Shown here piece by piece: positions 55,661 through 64,000 of a DNA stretch of 64,000 nucleotides (position 1 is the stretch's first letter; each line of letters opens with the position of its first letter). Origin of the DNA: an uncultured bacterium (GTDB lineage Bacteria; Desulfobacterota; BSN033; UBA1163); contig CALLAL010000021.1 of NCBI GenBank assembly GCA_938002255.1, positions 83,386 through 147,385 on the forward strand, in the 5' to 3' direction. Below the pieces are notes generated by a model. That model saw only the letters and a program-made list of their open reading frames with translations, made no database searches and was not told the DNA's origin. Both the position numbers and the translations under genes were made by a program.

Positions 55661-58069
55661 ATGAAGGTTTCACTGAACTGGCTCAAAGATTATGTCAACA
55701 TCCAGATGGATTTGAAGGCGTTGATCGACCTTTTGACCATGGGAGGGTTAGAAGTGGAGTCAGCGATTCCTTTGGGTCAGGAGTTTGAAAAAATCGTGGT
55801 CGCTGAGATCGAAACGATCCGGAGACATCCTAATGCAGATCGCCTCTCCTTGGTCAAGGTGAGAACCTCACACGAAACCTTTTCAATCGTCTGCGGTGCG
55901 AGCAACATTCGGGAAGGACAGAAAGTCCCCCTGGCCCTTGTTGGAGCCAGACTCCCCAATGGTCTTCAGATCAAAAGGTCCAAAATCAGGGGAGAAGTTT
56001 CCGAAGGGATGCTCTGCTCGGAGATTGAGCTTGGCTTGGGGCAGGATGCGTCGGGGATCATGATCCTTGATTCAAAGGCTCCCCTTGGAGCGAACGTAGG
56101 AGAAGCCGTCGGATTATCCGACATCATTTTAGATCTTAGCGTAACGCCAAACCGTCCAGACTGCCTTTCCGTGATTGGAGTGGCCAGGGAGATTGCCGCA
56201 TTAACCCACCAGCGTGTTCAATATCCGAACGTCTCAAGCTCCGGAGGAGGCGATGAAATCCATCACCGAACCTCTGTAACCCTTTTAGACCCTGACCTCT
56301 GCCCTCGATATGTGGCTCGGCTGATTGAAGGTGTCCAGGTCGGTCCTTCCCCGTTATGGATGAAGAACCGCTTGGAAAAGGTTGGCATAAGATCCATCAA
56401 CAACATTGTCGATGTGACTAACTATGTGATGATGGAATTTGGTCAACCGCTACATGCGTTCGATTTTGATCTCCTGGAGGAAGGGAGAATCGTCGTTCGC
56501 CGGGCACAGAAAGGGGAGGAGTTTATCACGCTTGACGGCGTAAAGAGAAGGCTCGATGAAGAGATGTTGATGATCTGCGATGGGGTGAAGCCCGTTGCCA
56601 TCGCAGGCGTGATGGGAGGGTTGAATTCGGAAATCAGGGATGAAACCCGAACGGTCCTGCTGGAAAGTGCCTACTTTCATCCGATGAATAATCGGAGGAC
56701 GTCGAAAAACCTGGGGTTGGAAACGGAGGCTTCTTATCGGTTTGGAAGAGGCGTCGATTATGGACGATGCCTGATCGTGGCCAATCGAGCTGCGGCGATG
56801 ATTCAAGAACTGAGTGGAGGAAGAGTGGTAGAAGGGGCGGTGGACGCTTACCCCCATCCATTGAAACCGCCTTCCATTCGATTCCATGTCCCTTCTGTGT
56901 ACCAGATCCTTGGCACAGAAATCCCGGCCCCCAACATTAAAATTTATTTCACAAATCTGGAACTTGAAATCCATGAAGAAGATGACACCACATGGGTTGT
57001 CACTCCTCCCACGTTTCGTGCCGATCTTGAAAGGGAGATCGATCTGGTTGAAGAAGTGGCAAGGCTGCACGGATACGACCAGATTCCAGCCACCCTACCC
57101 AAAGGGCCACCTTCTGTAGAGGCGATGAGCCGGGAGTTCCTCTTGGAACAGAGGGCAAAAGAGATCTTCATCCGGCATGGCTATTTTGAAGTGATGACAT
57201 ATAGTTTTACGAATCCCGCTTCTTTAGACCGATTTCAACTCCCCTCTGATGATAACCGGAGAAGATATGTCTCCATCCTCAACCCCTTGACCGAAGATAG
57301 CACCGTAATGAGAACCACACTCCTTCCGGGACTGATCGAGACTGCTCGATACAATCTTTCTCATAAGAATTCAGACCTTAAAATCTTCGAGTTAAAAAAG
57401 GTCTATCTGGCGCAGGAAGGAGAACGCCTCCCTATGGAAAAGAAAGTTCTCGCAGGGATCGCTATGGGGCAAGAGAGCGAACTCCATTGGGCAACCCCTC
57501 CTCGGCCAGTTGATTTTTATGATGTGAAGGGTTGCCTCGAAGATCTTTTTGAAGGAATGCAGATCCAGGGGGTTCAATACCAAAAGATTGACCGGATCCC
57601 ATTTCTCCATCCCGGAAAAGCAGCAGAAATCTCTCTCCAAGGAGAAAGGTTGGGGGTCTTCGGAGAGATCCACCCCGAAACTTTAACTCATTATGATCTT
57701 CCCGGTAACGTCTTTCTTTTCGAAATTGATTTTGACCTCGTCATGAAGCGTGCGAAAGAGGAGAAGAAATTTTATCCCCTTCCAAAATTTCCAGCAGTTG
57801 TTCGCGACCTCTCTCTGGTAGTTGACGAAGACCTCGAAACCGAAAGAGTGGAGCAAATGATTCGTTCGTTTGAACAACCCTTGATCCGTGACGTGACCCT
57901 TTTTGATGTTTATCAAGGAGCTCCAATCCCTCTCGGCAAGAAGAGTATTTCTTATCGCCTCCGTTATCAAGCCAACGATCGGACATTAACCGATGAGGAA
58001 GTGAATCAGCATCATGAAATGATCATTAGTCGCTTACGGGAGATCCTGAAAGCGGAATTGAGGGGTTAA
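55661..58069 (+). CDS. pheT: Phenylalanyl-tRNA synthetase beta subunit
   Basis: An 802-residue subunit: KVSLNWLKDYVNIQ, the EMAP-like tRNA-binding domain (VAEIETIRRHPNADRLSLVK), B3/B4 editing domain, B5 core and the C-terminal FDX-ACB anticodon domain (FPAVVRDLSLVVDE, YQGAPIPLGKKSISYRLRYQ). Full length. It forms the tetramer with PheS. Confidence 0.96.
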   Translation: MKVSLNWLKDYVNIQMDLKALIDLLTMGGLEVESAIPLGQEFEKIVVAEIETIRRHPNADRLSLVKVRTSHETFSIVCGASNIREGQKVPLALVGARLPNGLQIKRSKIRGEVSEGMLCSEIELGLGQDASGIMILDSKAPLGANVGEAVGLSDIILDLSVTPNRPDCLSVIGVAREIAALTHQRVQYPNVSSSGGGDEIHHRTSVTLLDPDLCPRYVARLIEGVQVGPSPLWMKNRLEKVGIRSINNIVDVTNYVMMEFGQPLHAFDFDLLEEGRIVVRRAQKGEEFITLDGVKRRLDEEMLMICDGVKPVAIAGVMGGLNSEIRDETRTVLLESAYFHPMNNRRTSKNLGLETEASYRFGRGVDYGRCLIVANRAAAMIQELSGGRVVEGAVDAYPHPLKPPSIRFHVPSVYQILGTEIPAPNIKIYFTNLELEIHEEDDTTWVVTPPTFRADLEREIDLVEEVARLHGYDQIPATLPKGPPSVEAMSREFLLEQRAKEIFIRHGYFEVMTYSFTNPASLDRFQLPSDDNRRRYVSILNPLTEDSTVMRTTLLPGLIETARYNLSHKNSDLKIFELKKVYLAQEGERLPMEKKVLAGIAMGQESELHWATPPRPVDFYDVKGCLEDLFEGMQIQGVQYQKIDRIPFLHPGKAAEISLQGERLGVFGEIHPETLTHYDLPGNVFLFEIDFDLVMKRAKEEKKFYPLPKFPAVVRDLSLVVDEDLETERVEQMIRSFEQPLIRDVTLFDVYQGAPIPLGKKSISYRLRYQANDRTLTDEEVNQHHEMIISRLREILKAELRG

Positions 58070-58280
58070 ACCCAACGATTGAGATCTGACACACCAAACG
58101 ATCACAGAAGATCTACCTACGGGGTTGGAAATAAGGAGGGTATGCCTAACGATACGTTCCGGTTCCCCTTTCGAGCCTAGCGGACCCTTAGGATCATGTC
58201 GGTTGGCTTTTGAGAGTGGCGTGATGCATTTCACGATTCGAATTCAGAGGAAAATAGATTTTGAAGAAAGGAGGTAGGCT

Positions 58281-58586
58281 ATGACGAAGGTTGATATTGT
58301 GGAGGCCATTTATGAGAAAGTCGGGTTTTCAAAGAAAGAGGTGGCCAAAATCGTGGAGTCCATTTTCGACATCATCAAGGAGCACCTCCAGCACCATGAC
58401 AAGATCAAGATTTCGGGGTTTGGAAATTTCGTCATCCGAAATAAGAGGGCCCGACGAGGTCGCAACCCTCAAACGGGCGATGATATTGAAATTACCCCAA
58501 GACGGATATTGACCTTTAAGCCGAGCCAGGTGCTTAAGGCAAGTCTCAACCAGAAAGAAGTCAAAAGCGATACCCCCGTAGAATAG
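58281..58586 (+). CDS. ihfA: Integration host factor subunit alpha
   Basis: A 101-residue HU/IHF-family DNA-bending protein: TKVDIVEAIYEKVGFSKKE, ISGFGNFVIRNKRARRGRN and PRRILTFKPSQVLK, where the arm has the Pro used to kink DNA. AAGGAGG precedes the ATG. The position after pheT supports the alpha subunit. Confidence 0.93.
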   Translation: MTKVDIVEAIYEKVGFSKKEVAKIVESIFDIIKEHLQHHDKIKISGFGNFVIRNKRARRGRNPQTGDDIEITPRRILTFKPSQVLKASLNQKEVKSDTPVE

Positions 58587-58695
58587 CATGGGTTAATCCC
58601 ACCCACGAGGGGGTCCCTGATGGTTCGAACTGAGACAGAAGACAAACGTTTGAGCATCCAACCTGCCGTGTTGTTAGAGAGGGAGGGTGAAGGTG

Positions 58696-59091
58696 ATGAA
58701 CAGATTGCTTGAGAAGAGAGAAGAAGAATACCCTGCCACCCAGAATAGACTCTATTATCGTATTGGAGAGGTTAGTCGGATCACAGGGATCAAACCTCAT
58801 GTCCTCCGATACTGGGAGTCGGAGTTTAAGGCAATTAAACCCCACAAAGGGGGGTCTCTTCAGCGTCTTTACCGGAAGAAAGACCTGGACCTCATTTTCA
58901 AAATTAAACAACTCCTTTATGAAGAGGGGTTCACCATTTCCGGAGCCAAGAAGAAGATCAGGGAATTTGAGCGTGCTGCAAACAATCGAGTCAGGCTCAG
59001 ATTGGTCGAAAAGAGACCCAGTGGTAGAGAAAGGGAACTATTAATCGCAATCCGGGACGAATTAAAATCAATCCGCCAACTGTTAGAATGA
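58696..59091 (+). CDS. MerR-family transcription regulator
   Basis: A 131-residue protein with a MerR winged helix (YYRIGEVSRITGIKPHVLRY, WESEFKAIKPHKGG, RLYRKKDLDLIFKIKQLL) and a C-terminal coiled coil, no Cys cluster for metal. This gene follows ihfA in many deltaproteobacteria. ATG 58696 is preferred over GTG 58687. Confidence 0.9.
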   Translation: MNRLLEKREEEYPATQNRLYYRIGEVSRITGIKPHVLRYWESEFKAIKPHKGGSLQRLYRKKDLDLIFKIKQLLYEEGFTISGAKKKIREFERAANNRVRLRLVEKRPSGRERELLIAIRDELKSIRQLLE

Positions 59092-59299
59092 TTTCAAAAA
59101 AGAGGTTTCCGATTAGCTGTGATGGTGTGATGGAATAGTCTGGACTTTTTTAATGAAATTGAATATACTAAAATGTACTGAAACAATGGAATATTGGAAG
59201 CATGGAACGAAAGATGATGATGCACGCAACCAGACCGTTACCTGGGAGGTGAGCCTAACCTCTCCGAATTCCATGATTCCTATAGTCCATCGTCTTCAT

Positions 59300-59378
<79 letters not shown>

Positions 59379-59445
59379 ATATCTATTAAAATCAATAAGT
59401 TATAACTATAATTTCCCTTTTGCACGCCATTTGCACACCATCCGG

Positions 59446-60579
59446 TTATTTCCGGTTAAGGCTCATGACCGGAGCAAGTTTTTCTACTGCATACTTTGCA
59501 TATCTTTCAGTAGTCTTACTGGTAGTGTGTCCCATTATCTCTTTAATGGCTTCAATGGGGAAGCCGGCATTGAGGCGTTGGCATCCAAATGAATGTTTAA
59601 GACCGTTGTAGAGATTGATAATCGGAATTCCGTATTTTTGATTGGCTTTTCTATTTGCCCTCTCCCAAATATGTCTTAAAGTTCTTTGTCTATAAGGAAT
59701 TCCTTTTCTGGTAAAAACAAAACGGCTTACTTCCTTGGGTTTTAAAGTCCATTCAATTTCAGGTATTATGGGTAAAGGTTTTGCTCTTCGAGTCTTTGTA
59801 TTTGGTTTTAAGCCATATTTACCATAAACAGTAGCAAGGACAAGATAAGGGGGATTGGCTTTAAGAAATACATTCTCTCGCAAGAGTCCCATTGCCTCAT
59901 TTGGACGGCATCCGGTATACCTCATAAAGGTAAATATTGGAAGATCTTGTTCCGTAATGAATTCAAAAATTTTCTCCTGTTGCTCAAAAGTTAACCATCG
60001 AATAGGTGGTTCCTGAAACGTAACTGTAGGGAATGAAGGCATCTTGGGGATTGAATCTTTGTGGAAGTTTAATAATGCTTTAAATTCTCCCATGATGTTA
60101 TAAATATATTTGTCAGAGAAGCCGGAATTTTTAAGATGAGCCAAAAATTCATCGATCTGAATTCGACGAATCTCCCTAATGTCTTGTCCCCTAAAGAAAG
60201 GAATGATGACCTTCTTTGCAATGCTTTCTCTTTTAGCGAGCCATTCAGGGGAACAATTTGATAGGTCTATCCATGTTTCTACTGCGTTTTCAAATTTGAA
60301 GGATTTACCCGGTTTCCAGACGGAAGGATCAAATTGGTGGTTATCTATGAGGTAGTTTATATGTTCCCTCAGACGTTCTGCCAGTTTTGGGTGGACAAGG
60401 GGAGTTCCATCAGTGTATTTATAGAAAAAATATTTTTTACCCTTCCAGTTAAAAACGTATCTCCATCTCCCAGGTCTATACTCATCGATACTTCCCCTCA
60501 TAGAGATACCCCCATCGATTAGATTTTGAGGTAATCTATCATTATCAAAATTTAAATTCAATGGGGGTTTTGTCAGCAT
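59446..60579 (-). CDS. Tyrosine recombinase (island integrase)
   Basis: A 377-residue phage-type integrase. The SAM-like core-binding domain spans about 90-190; the catalytic domain has Arg in YTGCRPNEAMGL, the Lys region, the HxxR-equivalent GLKHSFGCQRLNAG and the box II MGHTTSKTTERYAKYA with His and nucleophile Tyr. It faces the tRNA-Pro. The start could also be ATG 60501, which has GGGGG before it. It looks intact. Confidence 0.93.
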   Translation of the reverse strand: MLTKPPLNLNFDNDRLPQNLIDGGISMRGSIDEYRPGRWRYVFNWKGKKYFFYKYTDGTPLVHPKLAERLREHINYLIDNHQFDPSVWKPGKSFKFENAVETWIDLSNCSPEWLAKRESIAKKVIIPFFRGQDIREIRRIQIDEFLAHLKNSGFSDKYIYNIMGEFKALLNFHKDSIPKMPSFPTVTFQEPPIRWLTFEQQEKIFEFITEQDLPIFTFMRYTGCRPNEAMGLLRENVFLKANPPYLVLATVYGKYGLKPNTKTRRAKPLPIIPEIEWTLKPKEVSRFVFTRKGIPYRQRTLRHIWERANRKANQKYGIPIINLYNGLKHSFGCQRLNAGFPIEAIKEIMGHTTSKTTERYAKYAVEKLAPVMSLNRK

Positions 60580-60596
60580 TGAAATTGGTTTCCCGA

Positions 60597-60746
60597 TTAA
60601 TCTTTTTCCTCAGAGTCAGGTCCTTTTCGGGGAGTTGTGGGTTTTAGTTGGATCATTCTCTTGACCCTATCGATTTTTCTGTGTCCTATCTCGTTGGCTA
60701 TTTCCCTTAAGGCTTCTTCCTCTGAAAGGTCTTGCTCTATCAACAT
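60597..60746 (-). CDS. Small protein or fragment resembling an integrase C-terminus
   Basis: 49 residues: LSEEEALREIANEIGHRKID and RVKRMIQLKPTTPRKG. EALREIANEIGHRKI aligns with EALKIVTEELGHNRI of the neighbouring broken integrase, but no Tyr follows, so it cannot be catalytic. It has no clear ribosome site and a stop lies shortly upstream. It may be the tail of another lost recombinase. Confidence 0.4.
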   Translation of the reverse strand: MLIEQDLSEEEALREIANEIGHRKIDRVKRMIQLKPTTPRKGPDSEEKD

Positions 60747-60796
60747 CTTGGAACATTTATTCAGATATTCAGAAAATCACCACTATATTCCTCAGG

Positions 60797-61699
60797 TTAT
60801 CGATAGACATATGCTTTAGCCATGCTGATACGGTTGTGACCCAGCTCCTCGGTAACGATTTTTAATGCCTCTTTTTCTGGGAGGCCCCTTTGGAGAAGCT
60901 CTTGAGTTCGTCTCTGGGCGTAATTGACTCGAAAGGCATGGGCTCCGGTGTAGGTTTCCTTCAGGGCAGAGGCTGCATTTTTAAGGTCTTTGTAATACTG
61001 TTTTTTGAGGGATCTCCAATCGTTTTCAGCGAGGTAACTCGTAAACAGGAAGGGCTTCAGCTCGGATCTTCATGAATTTTTCGACCCGATCGTTGAAATT
61101 CAATTCTCGGTCTCTTCCACCTTTAGATTTTTGGATGACGAGAATGAAGCCTTTTTCTGGTATCCAGGCGGTCATGAAGAGGACCACTTTTGGTACATCA
61201 TCGATTCTTGCTCCTGTTTCAAGCTGGATCGTAGCAATGGACTTGTCCTGGGTTTTTTTAAGGTGATCGATGACTCTTTCGGGATTGGAGAAGGGTTTGG
61301 CCTCTCCACTTTCCCTTGCGAGATAAAGGATCTCGTGGTAGACCACTTCGATGGCTTCCACCAGCTCCATTTTTACTACCCACGGGGAAGTTTGAAAGAA
61401 TTTTTCAGGGCGGCCATGTTTGTTCTCATGGTCTTCTGGGTTGTGCGAAAGGCCTTCTCCCTAAGAAATTGGATTACCTTATCGCTCGTGACCTGAGGGA
61501 CTCGTTTGATCTCCTGGCAGTAGAGCCAATCCGCGAACTCGTTTATAATTCCGAAGTAACGAGTTTTAGTTCCAAAGGAGTGGATTTTGGGGCTTATCCC
61601 TCCGTATTCCTTTTTGGCTTCGTGTTTGGAGTCATCAATTCCGTTGGTTTCTTTTGCGAACTGGACGATGGAATATCTTAGGGTGTATCCTCTGGACAT
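60797..61699 (-). pseudogene. Degenerate tyrosine recombinase, split in three frames
   Basis: Three minus-strand pieces in order read as one integrase. Piece 1 (61376-61699) is an N-terminal core-binding domain with a strong AAAGGAGG before its ATG. Piece 2 (61026-61370) has the first catalytic Arg region (LETGARIDDVPKV) and a Lys hairpin (VIQKSKGGRDREL). Piece 3 (60797-61069, other frame) has TGAHAFRVNYAQRR, TEELGHNRISMAKAYVY with the His and Tyr. Stops and frame changes separate them, so the enzyme should be dead. Piece 1 and 2 could alternatively be two coupled genes. Confidence 0.65.
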
Positions 61700-62182
61700 A
61701 GGTGTACCTCCTTTTGTTGGTTTTGAATTTTAGATTTTATTAATCTGTTAAGTTGTTCACCCGCCGCTTTTTTCTCAGGAGAGAAAGTGGCGTTCGAAAA
61801 CTCTCGGCCCAAACCCCAATGAAATTATTAATCTTCTTTGGGGTAATCGTACTGTTTTAAAGGGATTGAGAAAGCCCGGGCCAGCTGCTTTTCAATCTCC
61901 ATTTTCGGGGGAAAAAGTTTCATACGGAAACAGTTTTAATTGATTTTTCCCCACCATCCATATTACTGAACAAACAAAAAGGGGTTGACAGAAACGAAGC
62001 TCAAAACGTCCCATCAACCCCTTTTTCCAACCTAACGGGAATTAACCCTGGCCTCTTCCCGCACCTCTTGAGTGCCTCAGGATTTATCTATTCTCCAGGA
62101 ACCCTGAAGCACCCCTCACTTTTCTCTTCCTAATTCCCCTTCGTGCTTAACCTAAATTTGCCTTCCTTTTTTTGTAACTTTT
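61700..62182. other. Non-coding stretch before the ISL3 element
   Basis: No gene is supported. A perfect 13-bp inverted repeat (AAAAAGGGGTTGA at 61976-61988, complement at 62014-62026) ends in T and could stop transcription in either direction. Low-complexity C/T-rich runs follow. Confidence 0.5.
61976..62026. terminator. 13-bp perfect hairpin, possible bidirectional terminator
   Basis: AAAAAGGGGTTGA and TCAACCCCTTTTT flank a 25-nt loop; each arm gives a U-run on its own strand. It lies between the recombinase remains and the ISL3 element. Confidence 0.45.
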
Positions 62183-63381
62183 TTAAAAATAATCTGGGTC
62201 TTCGTGGAAGTGAGTGGGTAAAATTATCTCCTTGAGCATACAAGTTAGAATTTTAAGCCTGAGATATTCCTCATCCCGAAGACCATAGGCTCTTCTTTGA
62301 AGGACTCGAATCTTATTATTGAGCCCTTCCACAAAACCCAAAGAGACTTTGTTTTGAGGGTGACTGTATGCAAAAATTCCATTCCAGTGTCTTTCAATCA
62401 ACTCAGCAAATCTCTCGTAAGGTCTTAACCGCTGCCATTTCAAAGAATCTTTCCAATGATCAAAAAACCGCCGTGCCCATCCCTCCGTCTGATAACTCCA
62501 TAGCTGACCAAAGGTCTCCTTTAGCAAATAAGCCGTATGGAGCCGTTTGTTGGCCTTCAGAAGCTTTCTTAAGGCCCTCCGCCCATCCAACGTCAAGTTC
62601 TCCTTGTTTGAAAGAAGGGTGTATTTCTGTCCCTTTATATAGGAACGATCCTTGCCCGAAAGCCTGGCATATTCCATTTTGCGCACCTTGTCCAGCGCCT
62701 CCCCCAGATGTCTCATCACATGAAACTTATCAAAGAGAATGGCTGCCCAAGGAACGTTCTTTCGGGTCGACTTCTCAAAGGCCTTCCACATGTCCATTAC
62801 CACCAACCGAATCCTCTTGGCCTTCTTGGCCCCAAGCCATTGGTAAAATTCATCCAGACTCTGTTCGGACCGATCCTCTCCTCCATACCAGATCGGACGC
62901 CTCCGCTCCAAATCACTCACCACAATCCGATACCGATGAGCCTTGCGCAATGCGATCTCATCAATCCCAATCACCCCAGGAGCCGCTACAGGACTTCGCC
63001 GAAGCTGCTCCTCCATATACTCCTTGTCCAGAGCCTTCACCGTGTGCCAATCCAGCCGCAACTCCTTGGCCACATCCTTTAGGGTCATACGGCACTTGCG
63101 CCCCACATACATCGCAAACCGCTTGATGTAAAAAGGATTGTTCGCAAGCCAACCCAACTTCTCTTGCTTCACTTTCCCACACCTCCGGCATCGAACCCGC
63201 CGAACCTTCTTGTCGTAATAACTCCAATGAATCGCCCCACAACAACCGCATACCGTTTTTTTTGAGTCTTCTTAAGCTGGATGACCCTGGCTCGAGGATC
63301 TCCAAATACCCCTCGTATTGTGGCCTTTGGACGATACCCGGGGAACCGATACTCGTCCAACAATCGCCTCTGTTTTTCCAT
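62183..63381 (-). CDS. ISL3-family transposase (needs a -1 frameshift)
   Basis: The DDE part (62183-63172) has the Asp in VIGIDEIALRKAHRY and in LVVMDMWKAFEK, the FDKFHVMRHLGEAL motif and Glu in FVEGLNNKIRVL, all ISL3 features. The upstream zinc ribbon (VCGCCGAIHW, RCRRCGKVKQ) and N-terminus (MEKQRRLLDEYRFPGY) are in another frame. The two frames meet at a run of eight A (63256-63263), so a -1 slip there would yield a normal 399-residue transposase. It may be programmed frameshifting or a mutation. The stop codon lies 11 bp outside the left inverted repeat, so the last residues come from target DNA. Confidence 0.82.
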
Positions 63382-63494
63382 CCCGTTATCATGCAGGATT
63401 TTTTATCCAAGTTAAAGTCCCTTTTCCCCTTATTTTATGGTATCTTAATGATGTACAAGGGGATAATTTTACCCACTCGATTACGCGATGACCC
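62196..63494 (-). mobile_element. ISL3-family insertion sequence
   Basis: About 1299 bp. Imperfect inverted repeats of 36 bp (left 62196-62231, right 63459-63494) start GGGTC and share GAGTGGGTAAAATTATC; weaker pairing extends about eight bases inward. The flanks are AT-rich; AATAATCT (62188-62195) and AAAAATCT (63496-63503) differ at one base but are offset by one, so the 8-bp duplication is uncertain. Confidence 0.88.
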
Positions 63495-63864
63495 TAAAAA
63501 TCTTTTTTGTGTCACACAGGCAGTGAGCTTAAGCTACCTTTTGTGCCACCCCAACATTATACGACTCAACCAGACGACCTCAAATCACCATGTCGCTATG
63601 CATCGTTAGAATTTAGAATTTCCCTTTTTTGCTGACTAATTGGTTAAGGCCTGGCTCCCTACCAATTACACGGCTGGAAATCATTGGATGAAAAACCAGG
63701 ATCCAATGATTCGCACTATTCGGCTGGCGCCTACATGAATAAACTCTATTTACTTGGTTAACACAAATCTCTTAATTTGTCAATACCCTTTTGTAAAAAA
63801 ATTTTTTGGCTGACCTATTTTAATAAAAGCTATCAAAATCTCCTTTGAATGAAAGGCCGGAAGA
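63495..63864. other. Non-coding stretch with two adjacent hairpins
   Basis: No gene is supported. It contains the paired hairpins listed at 63637-63711. Confidence 0.5.
63637..63711. repeat. Two neighbouring perfect hairpins
   Basis: TAATTGGT (63637-63644) pairs with ACCAATTA (63661-63668); AATCATTGGAT (63679-63689) pairs with ATCCAATGATT (63701-63711). They lie between the ISL3 element and a regulator gene; they may be ends of an older element or a regulatory site. Confidence 0.6.
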
Positions 63865-64000
63865 TCATTCTTCCTTATACTCCAAGAGCTCATTGAGAGA
63901 GCAGCCAAAGTATTTGCAGAGCTTATCGAGAACGTCAAGCTCAACCCTTTTTGCCTTTTCATAGTAGAGAAGAGTGATGGTGCTTCGGTTAACCTTAAGC
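63865..64000 (-). CDS. XRE/Cro-C1 family HTH regulator, C-terminal part
   Basis: The last 44 residues before the stop read as the second half of a small Cro/C1 HTH protein: LKVNRSTITLLYYEKAKR (recognition helix), then VELDVLDKLCKYFGC and SLNELLEYKEE at the end. The N-terminus lies beyond the window. Short stand-alone XRE proteins of this type are common regulators on mobile islands. Confidence 0.8.
   Translation of the reverse strand, partial: LKVNRSTITLLYYEKAKRVELDVLDKLCKYFGCSLNELLEYKEE

Noticed and set aside
58100..58200. A tiny plus-strand peptide (12 codons) in the pheT-ihfA spacer
   Set aside because: The apparent ribosome site is only two bases from the ATG, too close for initiation, and nothing else supports it.
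62368..63126. A 252-residue plus-strand frame
   Set aside because: It is antisense to the ISL3 transposase, Pro/Ser-rich and without recognisable motifs; the transposase reading is far better.
62196..63494. The ISL3 element as the mover of the 225-bp repeats
   Set aside because: Its ends begin GGGTC and share no terminal sequence with the GTAACCCCTC ends of the repeats.

Overview
The window reads as chromosomal DNA of an anaerobic, Gram-negative bacterium, most likely a Desulfobacterota (deltaproteobacterial) lineage. The reasons are the gene order thrS-infC-rpmI-rplT-pheS-pheT-ihfA-merR-tRNA-Pro, the many iron-sulfur and flavin electron-transfer proteins (NuoEFG-like, HdrD/HdrE-like, GlcD-GlcF fusion), a sigma-54 response regulator, DUF3786 and LUD proteins, and an adenylylation-free type I glutamine synthetase. 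The species cannot be named from sequence alone.

Layout. 1-4.7 kb, minus strand: a cut-off NtrC-type response regulator, its soluble GAF-GAF histidine kinase, and an FMN glutamate-synthase-like enzyme with a long leader that carries terminator-like hairpins. 4.7-11.6 kb: a short mobile repeat, a KaiC-like/HTH/cupin regulator, a NuoE-NuoF-HoxU-like diaphorase operon, and a DUF1858-NnrS-DUF1858 membrane protein behind an FNR-type palindrome. 11.6-21.2 kb: a GAF-ANTAR antiterminator divergent from glnA, then LUD, purH, purD, an isopropylmalate dehydrogenase, an LsrF-like aldolase, a zinc dehydrogenase and DUF3786. 21.2-24.8 kb, minus strand: mnmG, a QueG-like iron-sulfur protein and a GAF-Fis regulator. 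25-30.6 kb: miaA-hfq-scpB-rluB-type housekeeping genes and several small hypotheticals, flanked by two more copies of the mobile repeat. 30.7-37.8 kb: a redox/acyl cluster (FAD/Fe-S 2-hydroxyacid dehydrogenase; divergent lipoyl GcvH-like, HdrD-like and HdrE-like genes; acyl-CoA synthetase). 38.2-59.4 kb: housekeeping genes secDF, rplM-rpsI, argC, mutS, pcm, tsaD, rsmA, clpB, tRNA-Val, thrS-infC-rpmI-rplT-pheST-ihfA-merR and tRNA-Pro. 59.4-64 kb: a genomic island starting at tRNA-Pro, with an intact tyrosine integrase, remains of a second one, an ISL3-family element and the end of a small XRE regulator.

The most interesting points are: (1) a family of three 220-225 bp non-coding, inverted-repeat-bounded elements flanked by 8-bp duplications; (2) a lipoyl carrier protein in an operon with HdrD/HdrE-like subunits, suggesting a lipoyl-dithiol to quinone electron path; (3) an attenuator-like leader on the glutamate-synthase-like gene and a GAF sensor shared between the kinase and the ANTAR protein, which suggests a nitrogen control circuit; (4) two unusual fusions (KaiC-like/HTH/cupin and DUF1858-NnrS-DUF1858). 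All functions here are inferred from sequence reading; no database search was run.
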